From: CADEDV01 sp048498035
GTDB lineage: Bacteria > Bacteroidota > Bacteroidia > Chitinophagales > Chitinophagaceae
Assembly (NCBI GenBank): GCA_048498035.1
Contig: JBEHYT010000009.1
Coordinates: 1-64,000, forward strand
Length of the DNA: 64,000 nucleotides
Direction: 5' to 3'
Positions 26,305 to 34,859 of this stretch are shown here, one piece after another. Position 1 is the first letter of the stretch, and the number at the start of each line of letters is the position of its first letter. The notes under the pieces were generated by a model. The model was not told the origin of the DNA, searched no databases, and saw only the letters and a list, made by a program, of their open reading frames with translations. Position numbers and translations under genes: made by a program.

Positions 26305-29300
26305 ATTCGATTTCCATTTTTTCTTTAATTACCCAATAACCATCTTCCTTAATTACTCGTCCCGGCTTGATAATCTTGATCGTTTGATCAGGAGTCGAAA
26401 AATACTCGCTCCAACTGCAAACTGGTTTTAAATACCCTTCTACAGAGCTCAATGCCCTTTTGTGAACCGACGCGTCGCCCAGAATAGTTAAAGATCCAAC
26501 ATTGGGATAAGAGTCCTCAATCGTAATTTTATAAATTGAGTCGGGCCTTGGTTCTATGGTAATTTTATCAACTAAAAACCCCTTATCGCTTTCAGGGCTT
26601 ACAGCATAAATGGATGTTTTAGGAATAAACTGGTGTAATTCATCGGGAGTAAGCTTATTGAGTTTATAAATAAGACCAATCAGCGGGTAGAAAAATAATG
26701 AATCAGTAATTGGGTCATTGTCACCAACTTTCATTCTTCGTTTATCATAACCTGCAACTAAATTTTCAGAGGCTTTACTTTTTAAATAATTCTTAATTGC
26801 TGTTAAGTTGGAGTCAATTCCAAATACATTTCGGAATGAAAGATCAATATTATCGTTCATTTTAAAGAAGCACTCTATAAATTCTCCAAACGATTTTGAT
26901 AATTCGCCAAGTACAAATTCCTTTTTAACGTCTATCTCGGAATATTTAGTAAAGGGTTGGCTCTGATCTTCAAAGCCGAGATAATTAACGGGCTTGTAAG
27001 TTTTGGTTTGATTGAATGGGCGATATAGCCCACCAAAACATGTAGCTTCTTTTCTATTATTGTTCGGAAGTATAATTTGTGGGATCGAGGATTTATCTGT
27101 AAAGATACATTGTGCGATATATGCACAAATTTTCTCTATATAACTTGTAGATTGAATGAGGTCGAGGTATTTGCTGCCATTTCCAGAGAATATAATACAA
27201 GTTGGTGCGCGTTGACCATGTTGCTTCAGAATTGTAAAAGAATGATATATTAACGAAGTAAGATGGAGTAAATATGCCAATCTAAAAGATCCCTTATCTA
27301 ATTCTCTTATTACGTCAGTTTGTTCATTATTTGATATCCAGAAATTAATAATTTCATCAGAACCAAATGGTGATTCATTACTTGTAAACTTCTCATTTAA
27401 AGCTTTAAGTTCTGTTGATCTCAGTCGTGAAATAATGACATCTTTTACAGCCTGATAAATTCCATTATCCTTTATATTCTTGAATTCATTGAATCCATTC
27501 CCCCATAAGACATTAGCGCCAAAATGAACGGAAGTACATAAAGCCGGTCGATTATTGACAATATACATGATATCAGTAGTGCCTCCTCCTATATCTAATG
27601 TCAAAACTGATGATGCATTTGAAATTGATGCATCCTTTGAATAGTAATAAAAGGGCGCTTCGGACTCAGTAATATTATTCAATTGGACTTGAGAGTTTCC
27701 TTTAAATACCTCTTTGAATTTATCGGCCCAAATTTTTTCATACCCCCTTTGCGCATCAGGCGTAAAGCTCAACGGCGAAAACCAGGAAATTCTTGTTTTT
27801 TGCGGATCGCCATCCCGCAAAATGGTCTTAAATCTCAGTAAGTAGAATACCTGCTCGATAAATATTTCGATTGATTCCTCAAAACTTTTATCTGTGTTGA
27901 CATTCCACTTTAAATTTGTTACGAATTCTTGATTTAAATGTGTGGCATTATTATCTTCTTTTTGATATGTAAAACTTATGTTGATGTTACTAAAAAGCTT
28001 TTTTTGCTTCTCCGGGATTGACTTTTTCTGATAAACTACTGTTCTAAAAGGCACTTTATACTTCTCATTATTTATCAATGAAGGCATAAACTCCTGCTTT
28101 TGTACTTCAATTGACTCTTGAAAATCCGATAAAGATTTTTCAAAACAGTCAATCCACTGGAATTGTGCATCCTTTTTCTTTGGCCTATTAAGTAACTGCA
28201 CGATTATGTCTCTCTCATTTTCAGATGTGTCGACCCCTAAGCTAAACGGCTTTGGTGAAGTCTGGTGATATGGATCATCAGTGTAGGAAATAAAAGTTGT
28301 AGTTGTTCCAAAATCAACTGCATAGTCAATTTGCTTTGTTCCAACGGCTTTCTCTCTCCATTTGGGGACAACTACACATCTTACCTCTTCATTTGAAAGT
28401 CTTGGTAGCTGAAGTTGAATGTAATCAAAACAAACACTTTCACCATTTCTACCTTTTAGAGAATAGTAGGTTGATCCGGCAATTGATTTGTCTCTGCCCC
28501 CGACCGTCCTGTGATCAACTGAGCTAATATAATTACTCGCCGTTGGTGGGCTTATCAGAGTTTTATTTATTGAAAATGAAAGTTTAAAATCGCTATTGCT
28601 GTATAGATCAGTATTGTCTTGACAAACAAACATCACCTTATAGAAATCATTAAATCCTGGCGAAGTAGTATTTTGATCTAAGCCATCGCTTACTTTTAAA
28701 AAGGGAAAAATCCCGATATTTATTTTGATTGAATAAGTATCGTCCAAGTCAATTATTTGTCCGTCCTCCTCCCTATTTTTTACAGCTTGGTATTTCTTAG
28801 AGAAGATTTTATTATCCTCTTTACGTGTAATTGAAACTTCAACAGTTTTATCATCAAATTCCTTTATTTTGACTATCTGTGGTATTTCATTAAAATTAAA
28901 TTCCTGGAAAAAGTCTGATGAAAATGGCAGTAAGTAATCATGATTTCGATCGGTTCTATCATTAGATGGAGTTAAGAAGCACTCATCGTTGATCCGGTAA
29001 TTTATTTTTACTAGATACTTTTCAAAATAGTCTGATTCTGTTTTTCTGGAACTTGACCTTAATGGCTGTCCAAAAAGACTGTCAGTTGAATCATTGATCT
29101 TTTCAAGGGGGAGATTCACCGTTGAATCAATCTCGTGTTCATAGGACATCAAATAATTTCTAATAATGTCAGTACTTTTTAATTTGCTCAGAGATCCTTT
29201 AAAAAAAAAGTTGTAAATAAAAGATTTTATCTCCGGCTTTCGCTCACTAAAAGGAATAATTTTAGTGAAATAATTTCTTTTGTTTAATGAATTAAACAAA

Positions 29301-29830
29301 TTAACATTGCTCAAATCGTTAGGTGCTGTAAAAAAACCTGTAAAAGGAGAGGATCCTGCAATAACAACATTATTTAGTTTAAAGATCAGTAGCTCCTGAA
29401 AGTTCTGATACGATTCGTCTTGAAAAAAGACCTCCAATGTTTCCGCAAGTAATTGATGGCGCTTCTTCCCCTTTTTTAACAATTCAATTTCTTTTTCTAC
29501 ATTCCATTTTACTATTGATAGTTTTTTTCCCTCTCTAATATGATTATTCCAATTATAAACTAACTCAAACACATCAAAACAATCAGAGACTATTTTTCTA
29601 TAGGTGTCGCCCGAATAATTCGTCTTATTTAATTCATCCTTATGCAAAAGATCAAATGCTGCCTCAAAAAGATGTATTCTGGCCAGTGGAGACGGGATAG
29701 CATTGAGAGATTTATCTCTTCTTGCAGTAAACACTTTAATGTTTTTTACATCCCCAGATGAGAACTGATTGGATTTATCCCACCCAGTCTTATTGCTTTC
29801 CCTCTGTAAAACACTTAGCTTTTTGTCCAT
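26297..29830 (-). CDS. Large actin/Hsp70-fold ATPase
   Basis: This 1177-residue protein has an N-terminal 480 residues I do not recognise, possibly a binding platform of mixed alpha/beta character. A degenerate actin/Hsp70-type nucleotide-binding fold follows: phosphate-1 motif AVDFGTTTTFISY near residue 505, phosphate-2 motif LDIGGGTTDIMYI near 743 and adenosine motif IIFSGNGSKYL near 877. The last 200 residues end in a small beta domain. The spacing between the phosphate motifs is longer than in DnaK. It should bind ATP in the cytoplasm and might polymerise or act as a conformational switch. It lies 5 bases after the tubulin-like gene and overlaps the motor gene by 8 bases, so the three are made together. 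Confidence 0.78.
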   Translation of the reverse strand: MDKKLSVLQRESNKTGWDKSNQFSSGDVKNIKVFTARRDKSLNAIPSPLARIHLFEAAFDLLHKDELNKTNYSGDTYRKIVSDCFDVFELVYNWNNHIREGKKLSIVKWNVEKEIELLKKGKKRHQLLAETLEVFFQDESYQNFQELLIFKLNNVVIAGSSPFTGFFTAPNDLSNVNLFNSLNKRNYFTKIIPFSERKPEIKSFIYNFFFKGSLSKLKSTDIIRNYLMSYEHEIDSTVNLPLEKINDSTDSLFGQPLRSSSRKTESDYFEKYLVKINYRINDECFLTPSNDRTDRNHDYLLPFSSDFFQEFNFNEIPQIVKIKEFDDKTVEVSITRKEDNKIFSKKYQAVKNREEDGQIIDLDDTYSIKINIGIFPFLKVSDGLDQNTTSPGFNDFYKVMFVCQDNTDLYSNSDFKLSFSINKTLISPPTASNYISSVDHRTVGGRDKSIAGSTYYSLKGRNGESVCFDYIQLQLPRLSNEEVRCVVVPKWREKAVGTKQIDYAVDFGTTTTFISYTDDPYHQTSPKPFSLGVDTSENERDIIVQLLNRPKKKDAQFQWIDCFEKSLSDFQESIEVQKQEFMPSLINNEKYKVPFRTVVYQKKSIPEKQKKLFSNINISFTYQKEDNNATHLNQEFVTNLKWNVNTDKSFEESIEIFIEQVFYLLRFKTILRDGDPQKTRISWFSPLSFTPDAQRGYEKIWADKFKEVFKGNSQVQLNNITESEAPFYYYSKDASISNASSVLTLDIGGGTTDIMYIVNNRPALCTSVHFGANVLWGNGFNEFKNIKDNGIYQAVKDVIISRLRSTELKALNEKFTSNESPFGSDEIINFWISNNEQTDVIRELDKGSFRLAYLLHLTSLIYHSFTILKQHGQRAPTCIIFSGNGSKYLDLIQSTSYIEKICAYIAQCIFTDKSSIPQIILPNNNRKEATCFGGLYRPFNQTKTYKPVNYLGFEDQSQPFTKYSEIDVKKEFVLGELSKSFGEFIECFFKMNDNIDLSFRNVFGIDSNLTAIKNYLKSKASENLVAGYDKRRMKVGDNDPITDSLFFYPLIGLIYKLNKLTPDELHQFIPKTSIYAVSPESDKGFLVDKITIEPRPDSIYKITIEDSYPNVGSLTILGDASVHKRALSSVEGYLKPVCSWSEYFSTPDQTIKIIKPGRVIKEDGYWVIKEKMEIEFV

Positions 29831-29835
29831 AACAT

Positions 29836-31317
29836 TTATTTGAAATTAATTTTCGAATCTATCACCCTATTGATTCCATAATGACATACTGAGAAATATT
29901 GAGAAATCTTATTGACTTCGCTTAATATTTTAAACTCTTTTTGATTAAGAGCCTTGGCCATTTCAAAATGCACCTGTGATAAGTCGAAAGGCTTACTTAG
30001 AAACCCCTCGCCAAATCTCTTTTCAATCTCAAATCCTTTTATTAGTCCATAAAAGCTATTCTTGTCGGAAAAATTTATTGGATTCAATTTCCTTTCATTT
30101 TCCGCTAACTCTGTTAGCCATTTTAAATAATGATCATTTAAAAAGCTATTGAAATCATCAAAGAAACTTTTGTCTTTTTCAAACATTTCGTTGAAGTTAT
30201 ACCTCTTATTAAACGGAAGGTTAGTAGTCTTTTTAGCTGAAACGTGAAGTTTCGACATAATATAAAAAGTTACTAAATTGTTACCGACGATTCTTCTTGT
30301 CTCATCCGCTATATTTGTAAAATCCACCTCTGAAGCATTCTCCTTTTTTAAACAATACTCGTAAATCTCTCCTCTTGTAGTAAAGTCTGTATTTGCAAAG
30401 TTGAATAATGATAAGGCTCCGATAACTTCAACTAAATGCGCTTTATTTGGCTGAGTATTTTCATTGTTCTCATAGGGCTTGTTCTGTTTGTCGGGGTCTG
30501 CGATATAGTATAATGCATTGTATAATCTGGAAAACTCTGGCCTGATATAGTAAGTGAGTGCCGCCTTTGTTTTGGTCATAAAGTTATTGGAATCAATATC
30601 ACTAGACATATACTCATTGTTGGATTCATCCTTAACTTTTTGCGGCTCGGATAATTTGAAATAGGGCATAACAGTAAGAGCACCTATTTGACTCTCTTTT
30701 ATTGCTGCCTTTGAATGATTTCTAAAGTTTTTTAGCAGTAATGGAAATCCTGCTGCTCCAGTTCCGCCAAAAATTGAACTGATGATAAAAATTCGATCTT
30801 CAGGAGCAAAGCCATCTAACGCCTTGAAGCCAGGCCCATCCTTTAAAGCATTTAATACAATACTTCCGACATTTGGATTTCCTTTGAATCCAACTGATAG
30901 GGGCTTATTAAAAGTCTCCTTTGAGTAAAGAAGTGACAATAGATCATGAGTTGGATTATCATGATCAAGGCTTGCTAACTCTAAGAATTGCCCAAAAGGC
31001 ATATCGTATCGTTCATCAAACTCAAAATCATCTTTCATGCCTGAATCAACAACCAAAGACTTTAAAGTAGTTAATTTCGTTCTGAAAAACCCATCTTGCA
31101 AGTTGGTAGTCTTATCATATATCCTATTATGTAACGAAGAATATAGCTTCAGTAAAGTCTTGCAATCATTTAGTTCAGGCAGTTCCTTGTGAGGGTCAAT
31201 AATGATCGGAACGATTTCAAAATTGCTTAGCTTTATTCCTGAAGCTAAAAGCATAGTTACAGATTTCAAGACTCTCGCGCCTGTACCACCAATACCAAAT
31301 ACGAACAATTTAGCCAT
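29836..31317 (-). CDS. Tubulin/FtsZ-like GTPase (Tubulin_2 type)
   Basis: This 493-residue protein starts with a nucleotide-binding strand-loop, LFVFGIGGTGARVLKS, and carries the tubulin signature GGTGxxG as SIFGGTGAAGFPLLL at residue 181-188. These are the T1 and T4 loops that hold GTP in FtsZ, TubZ and tubulin. The later sequence keeps an MPYF-type strand and helix pattern but is far from FtsZ, so a member of the poorly studied bacterial Tubulin_2 family is most likely. It has no signal peptide. Whether it forms filaments cannot be told. It stands between a small membrane protein and the actin-fold ATPase in the operon. Confidence 0.78.
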   Translation of the reverse strand: MAKLFVFGIGGTGARVLKSVTMLLASGIKLSNFEIVPIIIDPHKELPELNDCKTLLKLYSSLHNRIYDKTTNLQDGFFRTKLTTLKSLVVDSGMKDDFEFDERYDMPFGQFLELASLDHDNPTHDLLSLLYSKETFNKPLSVGFKGNPNVGSIVLNALKDGPGFKALDGFAPEDRIFIISSIFGGTGAAGFPLLLKNFRNHSKAAIKESQIGALTVMPYFKLSEPQKVKDESNNEYMSSDIDSNNFMTKTKAALTYYIRPEFSRLYNALYYIADPDKQNKPYENNENTQPNKAHLVEVIGALSLFNFANTDFTTRGEIYEYCLKKENASEVDFTNIADETRRIVGNNLVTFYIMSKLHVSAKKTTNLPFNKRYNFNEMFEKDKSFFDDFNSFLNDHYLKWLTELAENERKLNPINFSDKNSFYGLIKGFEIEKRFGEGFLSKPFDLSQVHFEMAKALNQKEFKILSEVNKISQYFSVCHYGINRVIDSKINFK

Positions 31318-31329
31318 ATAATAATAGAT

Positions 31330-31773
31330 TTAGAAAGGTGTTTTATAACCCATAGTTGACCTTAGGCCGAATAGTGGAACAACTTTAATAATCAGAATAG
31401 AAAGTAAGAAATAAAGTCCTGCGCTATAGAGAGCATTAAGGCCAGCCAGAGTTAGGGATAATCGCATTGTAGAGCATGTAAAAATTTTTAATGAGGCTTC
31501 ACTGCTCCAAAGTGTTATTCCTCCTACAATAACTGCATTAATAATCATTATACCATAAAAAAATCTACGCTTGTAATACCGGCCAAATCTTCCATTGAGA
31601 TAATAATAATAGAATAAACAACTAAAAACTGTAAAGACCAGTAGCCACGTTAATGAATTAGGATAGATATCCGAAAAGAATTTTTCTCTTACATTCCTCC
31701 CACATCCGGCAAATCGTTGCAAGTACTCCGCCCAAGGTGGCGAAACTAACCAATCAAATATTTTCTTACCCAT
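31330..31773 (-). CDS. Small multi-pass membrane protein
   Basis: This 147-residue protein has an amphipathic N-terminal 38 residues and membrane helices at about 41-61, 72-91 and 104-135, the last long enough to be two helices. A basic loop (GRFGRYYKRRFFYG) between the first two should face the cytoplasm. I do not recognise a family. It lies 7 bases after the vWA-like gene and 12 before the tubulin-like gene, so it is an integral part of the operon and could dock the cytoplasmic NTPases to the membrane. Confidence 0.65.
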   Translation of the reverse strand: MGKKIFDWLVSPPWAEYLQRFAGCGRNVREKFFSDIYPNSLTWLLVFTVFSCLFYYYYLNGRFGRYYKRRFFYGIMIINAVIVGGITLWSSEASLKIFTCSTMRLSLTLAGLNALYSAGLYFLLSILIIKVVPLFGLRSTMGYKTPF

Positions 31774-31780
31774 AGTGTCA

Positions 31781-33109
31781 CTATTTTTTGATTACCGCAA
31801 TTGAAAAATCTCTGAAGAAATATGCATTATTGTCTTGATCATACGCCTGCTCAAAACCTGAGATCAGTTTTTCAAGTTTATACGTTTTTGATCTATTGTT
31901 TTCATAAGTAGGTTCATTTCTTAATTGTATCCATTCTGGCCTTGTATATTTCAGAGAAATGTTAAGAACAGATACCTGTTCAGTAAGAGAATAAATCTTG
32001 ACTTTAATAAAGTGACTGCACTTATTTGCGATGGCTTTGTCATCCGTCACTATAGAAGAGGGCATTTTATCCGTGACTGTAATCATCTTCGTATTTCCAT
32101 TACCAACTGAGACAGATAAGTTGCTGTCTAAATAACGAGAGTCTCTTGTGTATTCTGGAAAAGATTTTAAATCAAGACCAATCCAAAATTGTATAGAATC
32201 GTTTTCAGGTTTAAGAGTAACATCTTGCAATGTCAGATATCCATTTTGAAAAGAATCACAGGGAAAGGCGATAAAATTTCCGGATGTTTCTGAATAAGGC
32301 AATACAGAATAAAATGGGCGATTGAATTTCAATCCAAAGTTCACTTCATCATAACTCTGCCCATAGTTGACAAATGACTTCAATAGTAGCCTTTCAACAG
32401 AGAATATATTTTGAGGTTCGCCTTGTATTGTCAAATAGTAAGGGCTTGCGATCGTATTCTTAACTCGATACTCCGATAAAAGACAGAAAATAGATGTCGA
32501 AAAATCGTTAGAATATGGTTTCATTACATCTCTGAAATATGTTTGTGCTATCTCTTGATCTTTTTCATCTCTTTTTTCCGGAGAATAAATACAGTCAGAA
32601 ATAAAAATATTTACCTCATTTTTATTAAAATGTTTTTTGCTAATTGAGTCGAGCATTGAAGGAAGGTAAGTGCTTCCGCTCCACTCAAACTTTCCATATT
32701 GAATCTTATTTATAGCCGTTGCAACATCCAAGTTTTCAAATGGGCGAGCAGAGTTAAAAATCGAATAGAATTTTACCTTCCCTGGCTGCTGAGTATTCAA
32801 ATTGGAAAGAATTTCTGGAATTATCTTTTGAAAACCGGTTGCAGGAGCATCAGCCGGCATATACCCCTTCATACTTCCAGATGTTTCAACAAAAACATTA
32901 ATTGATGAAATACTCACTGCCGGCAAATCCGTATAGCTTGTATCAGTTGTGGGACAGCAGTTATAGTCTAGCTTTTTTAATGTGCAGTCACTTTGATGAT
33001 CCTTGCTCGTGCAATTGGCAAACCATACAATAAGAATTAGGAAAAAGAAATTTCTGATACCCGAAAACGAGAACATAAGAAAAGAGGTGGTTTTCTTGCG
33101 CATTAACAT
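31781..33109 (-). CDS. vWA-like domain lipoprotein
   Basis: This 442-residue first gene of the operon encodes a lipoprotein (hydrophobic FFFLILIVWFANC, lipidated Cys near 33). A von Willebrand A-like domain spans about 68-240. Its MIDAS-type residues are ETSGSM near 73, GSTYLPSML near 155 and FISDCIYSP near 180; the usual first Asp is replaced by Glu. The C-terminal 200 residues are beta-rich and unrecognised. vWA domains bind protein partners through a metal ion, so it may be the envelope sensor or ligand-binding part of the system. The start may be the ATG at 33109 or the one two codons later; both precede the signal peptide. Confidence 0.72.
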   Translation of the reverse strand: MLMRKKTTSFLMFSFSGIRNFFFLILIVWFANCTSKDHQSDCTLKKLDYNCCPTTDTSYTDLPAVSISSINVFVETSGSMKGYMPADAPATGFQKIIPEILSNLNTQQPGKVKFYSIFNSARPFENLDVATAINKIQYGKFEWSGSTYLPSMLDSISKKHFNKNEVNIFISDCIYSPEKRDEKDQEIAQTYFRDVMKPYSNDFSTSIFCLLSEYRVKNTIASPYYLTIQGEPQNIFSVERLLLKSFVNYGQSYDEVNFGLKFNRPFYSVLPYSETSGNFIAFPCDSFQNGYLTLQDVTLKPENDSIQFWIGLDLKSFPEYTRDSRYLDSNLSVSVGNGNTKMITVTDKMPSSIVTDDKAIANKCSHFIKVKIYSLTEQVSVLNISLKYTRPEWIQLRNEPTYENNRSKTYKLEKLISGFEQAYDQDNNAYFFRDFSIAVIKK

Positions 33110-33545
33110 TAAGTAGAGTTTAGGTAAAACTTATTGGGCTTGTAAACAGCTACAATCAGAAGCCAAACGAATAAGAAATATAAACAAAACGTGATAGAAA
33201 TCAAAATGTGAACTTACTATGGCCCCTCCAACTAATTTTAGTCCTCGTTCTCCGTTTATCCATGCGCTGTCTAAACCGACATATCATATTGATAATGAGA
33301 TCAATACTAATTTTTTTGACATTTAGCATAGAAGTCTCGAAAGAAATCTGCATATATCAAAAAAAAGTCATTTCGAAAAATTGGGTACCGAAGACTTCTT
33401 TGGCCTGTGTAAAAGGTCGTTATAGCTTCGTTCTTTATACTTGAAATAATGCATTTCGAAAAGGTACAGAGCGAAAGTCAACATTTCTTTCCTTGTATTA
33501 ACATTTCAGGCCCAGCAATTTTGGCTTATAGTATTTGCCCAGAGG
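33110..33545. other. Non-coding or decayed region upstream of the motor operon
   Basis: This AT-rich stretch must contain the operon promoter on the minus strand, but I see no clear TTG/TAnnTTTG pair. Short frames on the plus strand (for example 33208-33444) have no recognisable content. It looks like decayed sequence. Confidence 0.4.
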
Positions 33546-33816
33546 ATGAAAGCAGGTCAGGTAATTACTAATATCTGATCATCGACGAAGACAATGCCTT
33601 TTTTGTAGAAAATGGAATAGTCATAGAGCAATTGGTCGTTATTCGAGCATCATACGATTCAGACGGAGGTGAAATCACTACTAAAGAGGGCGATACCATT
33701 TTCATTTCAAAGAATATTTTAATCAAAAAAGAAATGGCGAGGAAATGACCTTTGAATATATGCCAATTGAAATTAGTGTGGTCAATATCGAAAATGAGCG
33801 TCTAAAAAGTAGTTAA
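33546..33816 (+). pseudogene. Possible frameshifted small gene
   Basis: Three overlapping plus-strand frames read as one plausible protein if two frameshifts are allowed: MKAGQVITNI from 33546, then IIDEDNAFFVENGIVIEQL in the next frame to the stop at 33746, then MTFEYMPIEISVVNIENERL in the third frame to the stop at 33814. The last frame ends 3 bases before the next small gene, as in a gene pair. I do not recognise the family, and chance cannot be excluded. Confidence 0.35.
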
Positions 33817-33819
33817 CTA

Positions 33820-34071
33820 ATGGAAGCAACTTCATTAAAACCCAGCAAAAAACTCACAGAAGAATTCTACCAGTTTATAAATTCTCACTCTCCTAAAGAA
33901 GTAAACAGGCATTTAAGATTAATTCTCCTAGACTACAAGAGTTCGCAAGTGCGAACAGGATTTCCACTTGATTTTAATAACTACCTCTGGGAGTTATCTG
34001 ACCTATTTGATCTTCTTGATAGCGCAGCAGATTATCTTGATGAGAATAAACCAGTGCTAAAGGATTCTTAG
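33820..34071 (+). CDS. Small hypothetical protein
   Basis: This 83-residue helical, charged protein has no signal peptide or membrane segment. It has a Leu-rich core (VNRHLRLILLDY, LWELSDLFDLLDSAADYL) that would suit an all-helical bundle. It directly follows the decayed frame ending at 33816, suggesting it was the second gene of a pair. I know no function. It lies in the tRNA-proximal part of the AT-rich block. Confidence 0.5.
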   Translation: MEATSLKPSKKLTEEFYQFINSHSPKEVNRHLRLILLDYKSSQVRTGFPLDFNNYLWELSDLFDLLDSAADYLDENKPVLKDS

Positions 34072-34095
34072 GATTTCGGAAATTCAGAATCATTT

Positions 34096-34287
34096 CTAAT
34101 ACTTAAAATTAAACACCTCCTTCAACTCGACATGTAAAGCGGAATCAACGGCATCAAGAGTGGAAATTGTTGGATTAATTTCTCCCCTCTCAATCCTTCC
34201 TACCTGCGACAAAGGAATATCAGCCTCGTAAGAAAGATCTTCCTGCGAAAAAATCCATGTTTTTACCAAGTTCCTTATTTGCCTGTC
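34096..34287 (-). pseudogene. 5'-truncated XRE-family HTH regulator
   Basis: The frame encodes QIRNLVKTWIFSQEDLSYEA and then DIPLSQVGRIERGEINPTIS, followed by a helix ending LKEVFNFKY. This is the C-terminal four-fifths of a typical Bacteroidota Cro/C1-type helix-turn-helix protein. An in-frame stop at 34288-34290 removes the N-terminus and no ATG is available, so the gene looks broken. Such regulators often accompany restriction or toxin modules and are common in genomic islands. Confidence 0.6.
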
Positions 34288-34328
34288 CTACGCTTTGGAA
34301 TGAACAACTAAAAAAGTGCTTCTCAAAG

Positions 34329-34382
34329 GGCCTTTAACGCGGAAAATTTCGAAAATTTGTAGTCCCGACAGGAATCGAACCT
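34329..34382 (+). repeat. Right att-like direct repeat overlapping the tRNA 3' end
   Basis: This segment covers the flank and 3' part of the tRNA-Arg gene and aligns in direct orientation with 22205-22254 (GGCCTTT, ACGCG, AAAAT, TGTAG, CCC, TCGAACC). It would be the tRNA-side attachment site. Confidence 0.45.
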
Positions 34383-34431
34383 GTATCAAAAGTTTAGGAA
34401 ACTTCTATTCTATCCATTGAACTACGGGACC
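34360..34431 (-). tRNA. tRNA-Arg (anticodon CCT)
   Basis: Read on the minus strand, the 72-base gene folds as a cloverleaf. The acceptor GGTCCCG pairs with CGGGACT (first pair G-T) with discriminator A. The anticodon arm GAAGT / ACTTT encloses TTCCTAA, giving anticodon CCT, and the T arm is ACAGG-TTCGATT-CCTGT. No CCA is encoded, as is usual in Bacteroidota. It decodes AGG. Confidence 0.93.
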
Positions 34432-34622
34432 AAAAGATAAACTCACCGTGCAAATCCAGGCTGCGAGCCCGGAGATCCGGTAAATCTACCGCTGGGCGCC
34501 AAAATTAGGTAAAACAGGGCAAAACCACCTCAAAAACAACCGCATAAACCACCGCCCGCGAAGCTAAAAACCCGCGTTAGCGTTGGATAGTTTCCGCCGG
34601 CTTTCCGCCACCGGGCAACGGA

Positions 34623-34823
34623 CTATTTCTCCGAGTCCAATAAACTCCATTTATAGTCGGCCGACATTGAAAAATACACATTCTCATAGCTGTACAGAAC
34701 AGCATTCACCTCCGACTTCGTTACCGTTCTATCGAATTTCTTACTCAACTTGTTCGCCAGCTGCCGCGCCTTTTGCTCCCCATCCTGCCGCAGCAGTTCC
34801 TTGATTGTTTCCACTATTCCCAT
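34623..34823 (-). CDS. Small winged-helix-like hypothetical protein
   Basis: This 66-residue protein from the ATG at 34823 (MGIVETIKELLRQDGEQKAR onward) has the helix-helix-helix-strand pattern of a minimal winged helix: KARQLANKLSKKF, KSEVNAVLYSY, and a final VYFSMSADYKWSLL hairpin. This suggests nucleic-acid or protein binding. An upstream in-frame ATG would add 12 residues of poor quality. No partner gene is close on the same strand. Confidence 0.55.
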   Translation of the reverse strand: MGIVETIKELLRQDGEQKARQLANKLSKKFDRTVTKSEVNAVLYSYENVYFSMSADYKWSLLDSEK

Positions 34824-34859
34824 ACACTGATCCTCCTGCTCCAAAACTACCAGGCCCAA

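Larger units (their letters stand above)
22205..34431. mobile_element. Putative tRNA-Arg-linked genomic island
   Basis: The block between the two att-like repeats is visibly richer in A and T than both flanks. It carries one long operon of unusual genes plus decayed small genes beside the tRNA. The tRNA lies on the minus strand with its 3' end facing the block, the geometry expected for integration at a tRNA 3' end. No integrase or transposase gene is present, so the element would be old or was mobilised in trans. The Mrr and Fic genes lie outside the left repeat. Confidence 0.45.

Noticed and set aside
22511..33109. Classical Zorya system
   Set aside because: Only the A and B motor genes resemble Zorya; ZorC, ZorD and ZorE-type genes are missing and other genes take their place.
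33208..33444. 78-codon plus-strand frame upstream of the motor operon
   Set aside because: Its translation looks random and hydrophobic, and the region has no ribosome site or homologous feature that I recognise.
22205..34431. Phage integrase or transposase in the island
   Set aside because: I looked in all frames of the AT-rich block and found no tyrosine or serine recombinase or DDE motif.
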